Origin: Hyphococcus sp.
GTDB lineage: Bacteria; Pseudomonadota; Alphaproteobacteria; Caulobacterales; Parvularculaceae
NCBI GenBank assembly: GCA_021776335.1
Contig: JAJFGB010000002.1
Location: forward strand, 1 to 57,223
Direction of reading: 5' to 3'
Length of the DNA stretch: 57,223 nt
Numbering within the stretch: position 1 is the stretch's first letter; every line of letters starts with the position of its first letter. This document shows positions 18,603-28,072 of this stretch, piece after piece. The position numbers and the translations under genes are program-made. The notes under the pieces are model-generated. The model was not told where the DNA came from. It was given only the letters and a program-made list of their open reading frames with translations, and ran no database searches.

Positions 18603-19727
18603 ATGCAAACGGACGCCACGATGATTAAGCTTAACAAAGATGATGGCGTTTTGTCCGCCGAAATGATCGCAGCGCTGATCAATGATGGAGTTATTAGCGG
18701 GGCTGCGCCATCACGTTTGCAGCCGGCAAGCCTCGATCTAGGTCTGGGGTCGCGAGCCTGGCGCGTGCGGGCGTCGTTTCTTCCGTCAAAGGCGCGTACT
18801 GTCGCGGCGCGGCTTGAGGGCGGCCTCGCGATGCAGGCGTTCAATCTTGACGACGGGGCGGTCCTGGAGCGCGGTTGTGTTTATCTTGTTGAGTTAAACG
18901 AGCGCGTTGCCTTGCCCCAAGACATCATTGGCGCGGCGAACCCGAAAAGCTCGACAGGGCGAATTGATGTTTTCGTGCGGCTTGTTACCGATTACGGCGC
19001 AGCATTTGATGAGATTCCGGCGGGCTATGAAGGGCCGCTTTATGCGGAAATCAGCCCCCGGACGTTTTCGATTTTTGTACGCACCGGTTCCAGCCTGAAT
19101 CAGCTTCGCTTAAAGCGAGGTGAATATCGCCTTGATGATGCGGCGCTAAAGGCTGTCCATGTTGAGACACCGCTGGTTGCAGGCGCTACAGATATCGCCG
19201 CCGACATAGAGGGCGGGTTGGGTCTTAGCGTTTGTCTTAAAGGTGTCGATGAAGTGATCGGCTGGCGCGCGCGCCGTCATTCCGGATTGATCGACGTTGA
19301 TAAGATTGGCACTCTCGACGCCAATGATTTTTTTGAACCGCTGGGTCCGCAAAAATCCGGGTTCATTATACTCGATCCCGACGAGTTTTATATCCTTGCT
19401 TCTAAGGAAGCGCTGGTTATTCCGCCGGACTATGCGGCCGAGATGACGCCAATCAACCCTGGCCTCGGCGAGTTTCGGGTTCATTATGCCGGGTTTTTCG
19501 ATCCCGGCTTTGGCTGGTCCGGCGGTGGTTCAAATGGCAGCCGCGCCGTTCTGGAAGTAAGAAGCCACGACGCGCCTTTTGTTCTGGAAGATGGCCAGTT
19601 GGTAGCCCGTCTTGTTTATGAGCGCATGGCGGCGCGACCAGATCGTCTCTACGGCGCCGGCCTGAAATCAAACTATCAGGGTCAGGGTCTTAAACTGTCA
19701 AAGCATTTTCAATCAACACCGCAGTGA
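18603..19727 (+). CDS. dcd: 2'-deoxycytidine 5'-triphosphate deaminase, long form
   Basis: A 374-aa protein, about twice the size of E. coli Dcd. It has two consecutive trimeric dUTPase-like halves, the long form found in Alphaproteobacteria. It supplies dUTP for thymidylate synthesis. Seen motifs: SRLQPASLDLGLGSRAWRVR near residue 37, GAANPKSSTGRIDVFVRLV (the S-S-x-G-R nucleotide-binding motif), and a second-half counterpart ending NPGLGEFRVHYAGFFDPGFG. The ATG at 18603 may be replaced by an ATG six codons later. It precedes the class I lysS gene by about 80 bases in the same direction, so they may share a transcript. Confidence 0.93.
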   Translation: MQTDATMIKLNKDDGVLSAEMIAALINDGVISGAAPSRLQPASLDLGLGSRAWRVRASFLPSKARTVAARLEGGLAMQAFNLDDGAVLERGCVYLVELNERVALPQDIIGAANPKSSTGRIDVFVRLVTDYGAAFDEIPAGYEGPLYAEISPRTFSIFVRTGSSLNQLRLKRGEYRLDDAALKAVHVETPLVAGATDIAADIEGGLGLSVCLKGVDEVIGWRARRHSGLIDVDKIGTLDANDFFEPLGPQKSGFIILDPDEFYILASKEALVIPPDYAAEMTPINPGLGEFRVHYAGFFDPGFGWSGGGSNGSRAVLEVRSHDAPFVLEDGQLVARLVYERMAARPDRLYGAGLKSNYQGQGLKLSKHFQSTPQ

Positions 19728-19809
19728 TGAGCCGCGTGTAGCGTCATTGACCGCACTGCAATATGGGCTCAAAACCCGCGCGTTGAACATGCAAACCGGA
19801 ATGCCCCCA

Positions 19810-21396
19810 ATGACCGCCTCTGAGCCCAAAACATTTACCGCCGCTGATGCTGACGCCGCCAAATCCTGGCCGTTCGAGGAAGCGCGCCGGCTGATCAAAC
19901 GCATGGAGCGGGTGAAGAAGACAGGGCCAGTGATTTTTGAGACCGGCTACGGGCCGTCGGGGCTTCCCCATATCGGGACCTTCCAGGAGGTCGCGCGCAC
20001 AACGATGGTGCGTCGTGCATTCGAGCTTTTGACCAGCCGCGAGACGAAATTGGTTTGTTTTTCCGACGATATGGATGGGCTCCGAAAGGTCCCTGACAAT
20101 CTTCCCAATAAGGAAATGCTAGAGCGCCATCTCCAAATGCCGCTGACAAAAATCCCTGATCCCTTCGGTTCCAATGAGAGTTTTGCGTATCACAACAATG
20201 CGCGATTGAGAGCGTTTCTTGATCAATTCGGCTTTGACTATGATTTCGTTTCATCGACCGAGCAATATCAGTCTGGCGCCTTTGATGCGACGCTGATGCG
20301 CATGCTTGAAAAATATGATGATGTCATGAACGTTATTTTGCCGACGATCGGTGATGAGCGCCGCCAGACCTATTCGCCGTTTCTGCCAATCTCGCCATCC
20401 ACAGGACGGGTTCTCTATGTGCCGATGCTCGAGCGCGATGCGAATGCTGGAACTGTCGTTTTTGAAGATGAAAATGGCGAGAAAGTAAAAACCTCGATCA
20501 CTGGCGGCGCGGTCAAACTGCAATGGAAAGCCGATTGGGCGGGCCGGTGGTTTGCGCTCGGCGTCGATTATGAAATGGCGGGCGAGGATTTGACGGAGTC
20601 GACAAAACTCTCGTCACGCATCGTCCGTGCGCTCGGCGGCGTGCCGCCGGAAGGATTTAACTATCAGCTTTTTCTGGATGAAACCGGCAAGAAAATTTCC
20701 AAGTCCAAAGGCAATGGCATTTCAATTGATGAATGGCTGACCTACGCCTCGCCGGAAAGTCTGTCTCTTTACGTATTCCAGGCGCCGAAAAAGGCAAAGA
20801 AGCTTTATTTCGACATCATCCCGAAGACCGTCGATGAATATTGGACCTGGGTTCAAAAGTATCGCGATCAGGCGGGAGGAAAAGCGCTCGATAATCCGGT
20901 CTGGCATGTGCATCAAGGAACACCGCCGGTTGACACGCCGCCGGTGAGTTTCGCGCTGTTGCTGAACCTCGTCAGCGCATCGGGTTCCGCGGATCCGGAT
21001 GTATTGCGGGGGTTCATCAAAAAATATCGTCCCGATGCCAGTGACAACGAGCTCGCGGCAACTGATGAGATGATCGCTTTTGCCGGGCGTTATTTCGACG
21101 ATTTCATCAAGCCGCATAAAAAATTCCGCGCACCCGATGCGCGCGAGCGCGCCGCCCTTGAGATGCTGTCGGCGCGCTTCAAGGAGCTCGGCGAGGGCGG
21201 CGAAGAAAATGACTATCAGACGGCGGTTTTTGACGCGGGTAAGGCCCAGAATTACGAAAACATTCGTGAGTGGTTCAAGGGTCTTTACGAGGTTGTCTTC
21301 GGACAGTCTGACGGCCCGCGCATGGGCGCGTTCACGCGGATATTTGGCGCGGCGGAAACAGCAAAACTGATCGATGCAGGGCTGTCGCGGCGTTAG
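19810..21396 (+). CDS. lysK: Lysyl-tRNA synthetase, class I
   Basis: A protein of 528 aa from ATG 19810. It belongs to the Rossmann-type class I lysyl-tRNA synthetases of archaea and many Alphaproteobacteria. The HIGH-type motif is SGLPHIGTFQEV and the KMSKS-type motif is KKISKSKGNGISID. The C-terminal helical anticodon-binding region follows. In-frame starts upstream (TTG 19747, ATG 19789, ATG 19801) exist. ATG 19810 (MTASEPKTFTAADAD) gives the expected N-terminus, but the ribosome site is weak for all. No class II lysS was seen here, which says nothing about the rest of the genome. Confidence 0.95.
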   Translation: MTASEPKTFTAADADAAKSWPFEEARRLIKRMERVKKTGPVIFETGYGPSGLPHIGTFQEVARTTMVRRAFELLTSRETKLVCFSDDMDGLRKVPDNLPNKEMLERHLQMPLTKIPDPFGSNESFAYHNNARLRAFLDQFGFDYDFVSSTEQYQSGAFDATLMRMLEKYDDVMNVILPTIGDERRQTYSPFLPISPSTGRVLYVPMLERDANAGTVVFEDENGEKVKTSITGGAVKLQWKADWAGRWFALGVDYEMAGEDLTESTKLSSRIVRALGGVPPEGFNYQLFLDETGKKISKSKGNGISIDEWLTYASPESLSLYVFQAPKKAKKLYFDIIPKTVDEYWTWVQKYRDQAGGKALDNPVWHVHQGTPPVDTPPVSFALLLNLVSASGSADPDVLRGFIKKYRPDASDNELAATDEMIAFAGRYFDDFIKPHKKFRAPDARERAALEMLSARFKELGEGGEENDYQTAVFDAGKAQNYENIREWFKGLYEVVFGQSDGPRMGAFTRIFGAAETAKLIDAGLSRR

Positions 21397-21401
21397 AAAA
21401 G

Positions 21402-21959
21402 CTATTTTATGCCGAGCGCTTTGCCAAATTCCGAATAGGTGCGCGTGCGACGCATTTCAATATCTTCTTCTGACGGCGGGTTGTCAGCATAGTCGAAGGT
21501 AACGCCGGTTCCTTCGATGATCCGGTTCATGAAATTAAATAGCGCCGCCACCTGTATGGCGTCAAAGAGCGCGCGCTCGGACCAGCCGGCGTCATAAACG
21601 GCTTGAGCATCTGCGTCCCTCAACCGCGGCGGCAAGTCTTTTAGTTTGGCAACATACTTCAATATTGGTTTCAGCCTGTCGTCGACCGGCGCTGTGTCCA
21701 CGTCAGTGACCAGCGCGTCGATCATAGCCTCTTCAACGCCGAAGGCGCGCGCCATCATTTTGTGGGCGCCGAAGCAGAAATTACAGGCGTTAAGACCCGA
21801 GACATAGGCTGCGATCAGTTCGCGCTCTGCGACGCTCAAAGGGCTTTCGCCGCGCAGCAATGCGTCGTGATACAAAAGAAGCGGCTTGAGGTGGTCCGGA
21901 AACGCTTTGAATACATCGGAAAGATGGGGTGTTTCCGGTAAAGACGGAAATAACGACAT
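21402..21959 (-). CDS. Carboxymuconolactone decarboxylase / AhpD-like peroxidase-related protein
   Basis: A 185-aa alpha-helical protein with the AhpD-like redox core NACNFCFGAHKMMARAFG: the CxxC pair followed by histidine at the right spacing. It is preceded by LSVAERELIAAYVSGL, typical of the CMD family. Such proteins reduce hydroperoxides or partner enzymes in the cytoplasm. The C-terminus GVTFDYADNPPSEEDIEMRR resembles uncharacterised peroxidase-related enzymes. ATG 21959 has AAGGA 7 bases upstream. It is convergent with lysS (5 bases apart) and follows the membrane gene at 21991 on the same strand, so those two may form an operon. Confidence 0.85.
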   Translation of the reverse strand: MSLFPSLPETPHLSDVFKAFPDHLKPLLLYHDALLRGESPLSVAERELIAAYVSGLNACNFCFGAHKMMARAFGVEEAMIDALVTDVDTAPVDDRLKPILKYVAKLKDLPPRLRDADAQAVYDAGWSERALFDAIQVAALFNFMNRIIEGTGVTFDYADNPPSEEDIEMRRTRTYSEFGKALGIK

Positions 21960-21990
21960 CACGTTCCTTACGCTGGTTGGGCTCAGTCAA

Positions 21991-22401
21991 TTACAGGCGC
22001 TCACCCATCAGATACCGGGCGACATCGGCATAGTCGATAATCAGCGATACTAAATTTGTCGTGAATAAGACCGCGAGCCATTTTCCGGCAAGGGTGGACA
22101 ATTCCCATTGCGCACGCCTTCGCCAGAGGTAAATCAGGAGGGGCGTCCAGAAAATAACGTGCGCAAGGCCGAGAATACGCTGATAGCCGAATGCAAAGAA
22201 CAATCCGTTCATGGCGATGATGGCGCCGAGCATTGCCAGCAAAACCCATTTTGCTTCCGGGCGCTTGATAAATAACAATCCGCCGATCACGTTGACCGTG
22301 ACCATCCACCCCACCCATGTTTGAAGCCAGAGAGGCTGCGCCATGATCGCTGCGTTGAAAGAGTCGGGTGCGGCGACAAGGTTCAAGAAATTTTCAAGCA
22401 T
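21991..22401 (-). CDS. Four-helix membrane protein of unknown function
   Basis: A 136-aa protein with four predicted membrane helices: near WVGWMVTVNVIGGLLFI, VLLAMLGAIIAMNGLFFAF, LGLAHVIFWTPLLIYLW and WLAVLFTTNLVSLIIDYADV. The family was not identified. The short loops and conserved-looking W-V-G-W and Y-A-D motifs suggest a compact inner-membrane protein. It lies 31 bases upstream of the AhpD-like gene in the same direction. A 716-base non-coding stretch precedes it. Confidence 0.7.
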   Translation of the reverse strand: MLENFLNLVAAPDSFNAAIMAQPLWLQTWVGWMVTVNVIGGLLFIKRPEAKWVLLAMLGAIIAMNGLFFAFGYQRILGLAHVIFWTPLLIYLWRRRAQWELSTLAGKWLAVLFTTNLVSLIIDYADVARYLMGERL

Positions 22402-23117
22402 ATCGTCTTCCCTTCAGGGTCCTGCAAATTATTGAATTGTTAACAGGTTTTTATCGCGCGCTAACTTTTTTGGCAGTCGCCTTATCTGAGCGCTAAGTTG
22501 GCGTGCAGCGAAAACGAATCAGTTGAGATTCAAATCTTCTAGCAGAAACGTTCAATAACAATTGCGCGATGTGAGCGGGTAAAAATATTTGAGCGTAAAA
22601 TTGCTCCGTCTTGTCAGGCGCTTATCGCAATTGTGACGGCAATTGGGCCGAGTCCGGATTAATTTCGCTGTCGCGCAACCGCCGCAATTATGTTATATTG
22701 TTTCGTCAATGTCGTCGTGGCAGTGACACAATATTAAGGCCCCGGTATTAACTTTGTTTGAGCGCTGTGTATGGGCGCCGTGGGTGGGGCGTAGCTGGTG
22801 TGGGAGAGGAACGGGTAACGAAGCGATAATCGGCTAAGGCAGATTGCGAGCGACGAAAATGACGCATCAATGTCACGAAGAAGCGAACAAAGCGTTGGCG
22901 CGCGGGTCTTGCTTCGACGGCTGCGCAACCTACATCAGATATGAAGTTTCGTCTGGTGGATGTTCTACCGCAGAAAATATCGGAGCGCCGGGATCGGCAA
23001 TGACTATGACGATAAAGATGAATGGGGCGCCGGGTCATTGGGACCGGCGCTTTTTTTTGTCTCAAACTGAAAGTGAACCAGCCCGTTTGGGCGGCGTAAC
23101 AAGTGAGCGTGGCGATC
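22402..23117. other. Long intergenic region before prkA; candidate leader or small RNA
   Basis: No convincing gene was found in these 716 bases. The first 300 are AT-rich and include GTTAACAGG near 22440 and a possible -10 element TATATT near 22693-22698. From about 22740 the base composition becomes GC-rich, and the stretch ends in the plus-strand terminator at 23027-23058. A plus-strand transcript of about 350 bases ending there is plausible. A 20-codon reading frame starting MKFRLVDVLP near 22938 lies inside. It lacks the conserved core of RNase P RNA and a tmRNA tag sequence. The 60 bases after the terminator hold the prkA ribosome site. Confidence 0.5.
23027..23058 (+). terminator. Rho-independent terminator upstream of prkA
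   Basis: A GCGCCGG / CCGGCGC stem, 23027-23033 with 23044-23050, is followed by eight T. It lies only 60 bases before the prkA start, so it either ends a separate small RNA or acts as a leader attenuator for the prkA operon. Confidence 0.88.
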
Positions 23118-25067
23118 ATGACTGAAGAAACACTCGACGTATTCGACGTCTTTTCGGAAAGCTATCAACGGGTCAAGCAAGAGGCAATGTCGCTTCGCGA
23201 TTATCTGCTCTCTGCGCGCGATAATCCGATGCTTTATGCGAGCGCTGCAGAGCGCATGATTGAAGCGATTGGCGAACCAGAAATGGTCGACACATCAAAA
23301 GACCCACGCCTGTCGCGTGTCTTTTTCAATCGTACGATACGCCGATACAAAGCCTTTGAAGGCTTTTACGGCATGGAGGATACGATCGAGCGGATTGTTT
23401 CCTATTTCCGCCACGCGGGGCAGGGGCTCGAGGAAAAGCGCCAGATTTTGTATCTACTCGGCCCGGTTGGCGGCGGAAAATCATCCCTCGCTGAAACGCT
23501 GAAGGATTTGATGGAAGCCCACCCAATCTATGTTCTGAAAGCCGGCAACGAAATCTCGCCAGTTTTTGAAAGTCCTCTTGGTCTGTTTCAATCCGACGAG
23601 CTTAAATCACTTCTTGAAGACAAATACGGTATTGAACAGCGCCGTCTCGATGGCCTGATGTCGCCATGGGCGGTCAAACGCCTTGATGAATTTGGCGGTG
23701 ATATTTCAAAATTCGAAGTGGTGCGTCTCTTTCCGTCCAAGCTGCGCCAAATCGGCATTTCAAAAACCGAGCCTGGCGATGAAAATAATCAGGATATCTC
23801 GGCGCTTGTGGGCAAGGTTGATATCCGAAAGCTTGAGCATTTCAGCCAGGATGACAGCGACGCCTATTCCTATTCGGGCGGTCTTTGCCGGTCTAATCAG
23901 GGCCTCCTGGAATTTGTCGAGATGTTTAAGGCGCCGATCAAGGTGCTGCATCCGCTCCTGACCGCAACGCAGGAACAAAACTATATCGGCACCGAAGCCC
24001 TGGGCCCTATTCCCTTCACGGGCATCATTTTGGCGCATTCAAACGAAAGTGAATGGCAGTTATTTCGTAGTAACAAAAATAATGAAGCCTTCCTTGATCG
24101 CATCAGCGTCATCAAGGTTCCCTATTGCCTTCGTGTTACGGAAGAACGGAAAATCTACGAAAAACTGCTCTCCAATTCAGAACTTTCTGATGTGGCGTGT
24201 GCGCCGGAAACACTTGACCTACTTTCGCGTTTTTCCGTGCTGACGCGGTTGCGGGCTCATGAAAATTCAAACCTTTATTCGAAATTGCGTGTCTATGACG
24301 GTGAAAAGCTGAAAGACACGGATCCGAAAGCAAAGTCTCATCAGGAATATCGCGACGCCGCCGGCATGGACGAAGGCATGGACGGCACGTCGACGCGTTT
24401 TGCCTATAAAGTGCTGTCGGAAACATTCAATTTCGACACCGATGAAGTCGCGGCGGATCCAGTGCATCTGATGTATGTGCTCGAAAACTCGATCAAGCGC
24501 GAGCAATATGCCGATGAAACCGAAAAACAATATCTCGATTTCATCAAGTCGGACCTTTCTGGCCGTTATGCTGAATTTATTGGTAAGGAAATTCAAAAAG
24601 CCTATCTCGAAAGCTATGGCGAGTACGGTCAAAATCTGTTTGACCGCTACATTGCCTATGCCGACGCCTGGATCGAAGACCAGGACTTCAAAGACGCTGA
24701 TACCGGGCAATTACTGGATCGGGCGACCCTTGATGCGGAGCTTTCGAAAATTGAAAAACCCGCCGGCATCGCCAACCCGAAAGATTTCCGGAATGAGGTG
24801 GTGAAATTTGCGCTGCGCGCGCGCGCCAATAATGACGGTAAAAATCCGCTTTGGTCATCCTACGAAAAACTTCGGAACGTTATTGAAAGGCGCATGTTCA
24901 CGCAAGTCGAAGATCTGCTGCCCGTGATCTCGTTCGATTCAAAAAAGGATACAGACACCGAACAAAAGCACGAGAACTTTGTTTCGCGGATGGTTGAGCG
25001 CGGATATACGGCCCGTCAGGTGCGCCGCCTGGTTGAGTGGTATATGCGCGTCAATAAGGCGGGGTAG
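23118..25067 (+). CDS. prkA: PrkA-type serine protein kinase (YeaG family)
   Basis: A 649-aa cytoplasmic protein with an AAA-like N-terminal domain and a C-terminal domain resembling cAMP-dependent kinases in the Pfam PrkA definition. Walker A is LLGPVGGGKSS around residues 113-123. Later blocks FVEMFKAPIKVLHPLLTATQ, ILAHSNESEW and AFLDRISVIKVPYCLR are strongly family-like. Start choice: ATG 23118 is used here; GTG 23103 would add five residues. In other bacteria PrkA, YeaH and SpoVR homologues respond together to stationary phase or nitrogen starvation. Here the three genes follow each other within 20 bases. Confidence 0.96.
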   Translation: MTEETLDVFDVFSESYQRVKQEAMSLRDYLLSARDNPMLYASAAERMIEAIGEPEMVDTSKDPRLSRVFFNRTIRRYKAFEGFYGMEDTIERIVSYFRHAGQGLEEKRQILYLLGPVGGGKSSLAETLKDLMEAHPIYVLKAGNEISPVFESPLGLFQSDELKSLLEDKYGIEQRRLDGLMSPWAVKRLDEFGGDISKFEVVRLFPSKLRQIGISKTEPGDENNQDISALVGKVDIRKLEHFSQDDSDAYSYSGGLCRSNQGLLEFVEMFKAPIKVLHPLLTATQEQNYIGTEALGPIPFTGIILAHSNESEWQLFRSNKNNEAFLDRISVIKVPYCLRVTEERKIYEKLLSNSELSDVACAPETLDLLSRFSVLTRLRAHENSNLYSKLRVYDGEKLKDTDPKAKSHQEYRDAAGMDEGMDGTSTRFAYKVLSETFNFDTDEVAADPVHLMYVLENSIKREQYADETEKQYLDFIKSDLSGRYAEFIGKEIQKAYLESYGEYGQNLFDRYIAYADAWIEDQDFKDADTGQLLDRATLDAELSKIEKPAGIANPKDFRNEVVKFALRARANNDGKNPLWSSYEKLRNVIERRMFTQVEDLLPVISFDSKKDTDTEQKHENFVSRMVERGYTARQVRRLVEWYMRVNKAG

Positions 25068-25084
25068 CGCAAAGCGCCCCTCTC

Positions 25085-26407
25085 ATGACACCATCCCATT
25101 TCATAGACCGCCGCAAAAATCCAAAGGGAAAGTCGCTCGGCAATCGCCAGCGCTTTCTCAAGCGCGCGCGGGCGCAGATCAAGGATGCGGTCAACAAGTC
25201 GCTTCGTGACCGGTCGATGAAGGAAATCGACAAGGGCGAAAAAATTTCAATTCCCTCGAAATCAACAGCCGAACCGCGTTTCCGCCTCAATCCTGAAAAG
25301 GGTGAGCGCGAGGTGGTGCATCCCGGTAACAAAGAATTCGGACAAGGCGACCGCATTAAAAAGCCGCCCAAAGGCGGCGGCAAAGGCAAGGGCAAAGAGG
25401 CGAGTGACAGCGGCGACGGTGAAGATAATTTTCAGTTCACACTGACCCAAGACGAGTTCCTGGATATCTTCTTTGAAGATCTTGAGCTGCCGAATCTCGT
25501 TAAGCGGTCGCTAAAGGAAATTAAATCGACGGCGTGGAAACGCGCTGGCGTCACCGTATCAGGCTCGCCCACAAATATGAATCTGATCCGCACCATGCGC
25601 AACGCGCATGGCCGTCGTCTCGCGTTGCGCCGCCCGTCAACGCGCGAAATGAATGAACTCAAAGAGCGCCTGTTCGCTCTGGAGCGCATTGCGCAGCCGG
25701 GCGCGGAGCAAATCGCTGAGATCAAAGACATTATCGCAAAGCTCGAGGAGATGGATGCGCGCCGCCGCTGGGCGCCGTTTATCGACCCCCTTGATGTTCG
25801 CTATAATGCATTTGAACCAACGCCCGTGGAAACAACGGCGGCCGTGATGTTCTGCCTGATGGATGTGTCGGGCAGCATGGGCGAGCGGGAAAAGGATCTC
25901 GCCAAGCGTTTTTACATGCTGCTCTATCTATTCCTCAAGCGACGATACGAAAAAGTCGATGTCGTCTTTATTCGTCACACCCATCACGCTGAAGAAGTAG
26001 ACGAGGAAACATTTTTCTATTCGCGCCAGTCTGGCGGCACAGTCGTGTCCACAGCGCTCGATAAAATGCTTGAGGTGCAAAAAGATCGGTATTCAGCCAG
26101 CGACTGGAATATCTATGTGGCGCAGGCGTCGGACGGGTTTACACAGAGCGGCGACGCCAAGCGATGCGTAGAAATGCTCAATGAATCAGTAATGCCGATT
26201 TCGCAATATTACGCCTATATCGAAATTCTCGATGAGCGTGAGCTGGAAGTTTTCTCAGACGCTGATTCAGGGGCTGAACTGTGGCGCGCCTATCGCACTT
26301 TCGCGCCTGCCTGGCCGAATTTCGCCCAGACCCGCATCGCGACGCCATCGGATATATTTCCGGTTTTCCGTGAGCTCTTTGCCAAAGACAAAAGGCAGGC
26401 GGCGTGA
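25085..26407 (+). CDS. yeaH: YeaH/YhbH-family protein (DUF444) with VWA-like metal site
   Basis: A 440-aa protein. Its first 70 residues are very basic (MTPSHFIDRRKNPKGKSLGN), followed by a Gly/Lys-rich linker (KGGGKGKGKE). The second half has a von Willebrand A-type domain with MIDAS motif MDVSGSMGEREKDLAKRF near Asp260, and a second block QSGGTVVSTALDKML. This is the constant partner of PrkA and SpoVR; the molecular role is not known. It starts 17 bases after the prkA stop. Its TGA overlaps the next ATG as ATGA, indicating a translationally coupled operon. Confidence 0.95.
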   Translation: MTPSHFIDRRKNPKGKSLGNRQRFLKRARAQIKDAVNKSLRDRSMKEIDKGEKISIPSKSTAEPRFRLNPEKGEREVVHPGNKEFGQGDRIKKPPKGGGKGKGKEASDSGDGEDNFQFTLTQDEFLDIFFEDLELPNLVKRSLKEIKSTAWKRAGVTVSGSPTNMNLIRTMRNAHGRRLALRRPSTREMNELKERLFALERIAQPGAEQIAEIKDIIAKLEEMDARRRWAPFIDPLDVRYNAFEPTPVETTAAVMFCLMDVSGSMGEREKDLAKRFYMLLYLFLKRRYEKVDVVFIRHTHHAEEVDEETFFYSRQSGGTVVSTALDKMLEVQKDRYSASDWNIYVAQASDGFTQSGDAKRCVEMLNESVMPISQYYAYIEILDERELEVFSDADSGAELWRAYRTFAPAWPNFAQTRIATPSDIFPVFRELFAKDKRQAA

Positions 26408-27900
26408 TGGAGGCAGTTGCAGCAAAACCAGAGTTTGTCTTTTCAGATTCCGACTGGAATTTTGAAACGCTGGATCGCACGCTCGAGGCGATTTCAGACA
26501 TCGCCCTCAATGATTTGAAACTCGACATCTACCCGAACCAAATCGAGATTATTTCATCAGAGCAAATGCTCGACGCTTACTCCAGTCACGGTATGCCATT
26601 GATGTATAATCACTGGTCCTTCGGCAAACACTTTGCACGCGACCAGGCGATGTATCAGAAGGGCTATCAGGGCCTTGCCTATGAGATTGTCATCAATTCT
26701 AATCCCTGCATCGCCTATCTCATGGAAGAAAATTCCATGACCATGCAGGCCCTGGTGATGGCGCATGCGTCATTCGGGCATAATCATTTTTTCAAAAATA
26801 ATTATCTCTTCCGTCAGTGGACGGATGCAGATGGGATTTTACCCTACCTCGCCTTTGCCAAGAAATACATCACGAAATGCGAAGACGAATATGGGTTCGA
26901 AGAAGTAGAAGCGATTCTTGATGCTTCTCATGCGTTGATGGATCAGGGCGTTTTTCGCTATAACCGTCCGCCGCGATTGTCCGATGCTGATCGGTTAGCG
27001 AAACTGGCTGCGCGCGCCAAACATGAAGAAACCACCTTTAACGACCTCTGGCGGACGCTGCCAACTGTTGAAGAAGATGACGAAGAAAAGGAAGAGCGTC
27101 AGGCGGAGGTTAGAGACATCAAATTGCCGGAAGAAAACCTTCTCTATTTTATTGAGAAGGCAAGCCCGGTTTTACGGCCATGGCAGCGCGAGTTGGTGCG
27201 TATCGTCAGGAATGTCTCACAATATTTCTATCCGCAAAAACAGACGAAAGTCATGAATGAGGGCTGCGCTACCTTTGTCCACCATTACATTATGAACGAG
27301 CTTTATGATCGCGGCCAAATTAGTGAGGGCTCGATCATGGAGTTTCTGCACTCTCATTCTTCGGTGGTTTTTCAGCCTGAATTCGACGATCCGCGCTATT
27401 CAGGCATCAATCCTTACGCTCTTGGTTTTGCCATGATGGAAGACATCAAGCGCATATGTGAGGCGCCGGAAGATGAAGACCGCGAATGGTTTCCTGAAAT
27501 TGCCGGCACTGGTGAGTGGCGTGAGGTTCTAAAAAACGCCTGGGCGAATTATCGTGATGAAAGTTTCATCCTTCAATATCTCTCGCCCAAAATTATGCGC
27601 GACCTTCACCTGTTTGCAATCGCTGACAACGCCAAGGAAAGTCATGTGGAAGTCTCGGCGATCCATGACGAGCGCGGATATCGCCATGTGCGCAGCCGTC
27701 TGGCGGCGATGTATGATCTCGGCATTCACGAGCCCAATATTCAGGTCACCGGCGCCGATCTCGACGGCGATCGCATTTTGCATTTGCGTCACGAGGTGCA
27801 GCAAGGCCGGCTACTAACCGATAAGACAAAAGACGATGTCCTCACCCATATCGAGACGTTGTGGGGACACGAGGTGAAACTGGAAGAGCTCAGCAGCTAA
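26407..27900 (+). CDS. spoVR: SpoVR family protein (YcgB-like)
   Basis: A 497-aa protein of the SpoVR family, first named for a Bacillus spore cortex gene but widespread in non-spore-formers. Seen family blocks: DIYPNQIEIISSEQMLDAY, MPLMYNHWSFGK, INSNPCIAYLMEEN, HASFGHNHFFKNNYLF, and TKVMNEGCATFVHHYIMNEL. The several invariant His, Glu and Cys residues could form a metal site, which is an inference. The ATG at 26407 overlaps the yeaH stop; the preceding GTG is not needed. The organism type does not sporulate, so a stress or stationary-phase role is more likely. Confidence 0.95.
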   Translation: MEAVAAKPEFVFSDSDWNFETLDRTLEAISDIALNDLKLDIYPNQIEIISSEQMLDAYSSHGMPLMYNHWSFGKHFARDQAMYQKGYQGLAYEIVINSNPCIAYLMEENSMTMQALVMAHASFGHNHFFKNNYLFRQWTDADGILPYLAFAKKYITKCEDEYGFEEVEAILDASHALMDQGVFRYNRPPRLSDADRLAKLAARAKHEETTFNDLWRTLPTVEEDDEEKEERQAEVRDIKLPEENLLYFIEKASPVLRPWQRELVRIVRNVSQYFYPQKQTKVMNEGCATFVHHYIMNELYDRGQISEGSIMEFLHSHSSVVFQPEFDDPRYSGINPYALGFAMMEDIKRICEAPEDEDREWFPEIAGTGEWREVLKNAWANYRDESFILQYLSPKIMRDLHLFAIADNAKESHVEVSAIHDERGYRHVRSRLAAMYDLGIHEPNIQVTGADLDGDRILHLRHEVQQGRLLTDKTKDDVLTHIETLWGHEVKLEELSS

Positions 27901-28072
27901 TCTAGATCGAAGCAATTCGCCGCAGAGCATTCATGATTAGTTCTTTCGGTGACGTCGGCGCATTCTCATTTGTCAAAATTTATTGCTATAGGTTGAGTTG
28001 CAAACACGTATACCATCAGCGCGGGCGGAGTAGGCATGCGCTCACCCGCAATTTCGAGATTGCTAGCGCAAA

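Noticed and set aside
22740-23058. tmRNA or RNase P RNA before prkA
   Set aside because: The CTTCGACGG stretch recalls a tmRNA motif, but no tag ending in Ala-Ala plus stop and no acceptor arm were found; the RNase P core (AGGAAAGTCCGG) is absent.
22844-23125. Plus-strand reading frame of about 90 codons upstream of prkA
   Set aside because: It runs straight through the terminator at 23027-23058, has no good ribosome site, and its amino-acid composition does not look like a protein.
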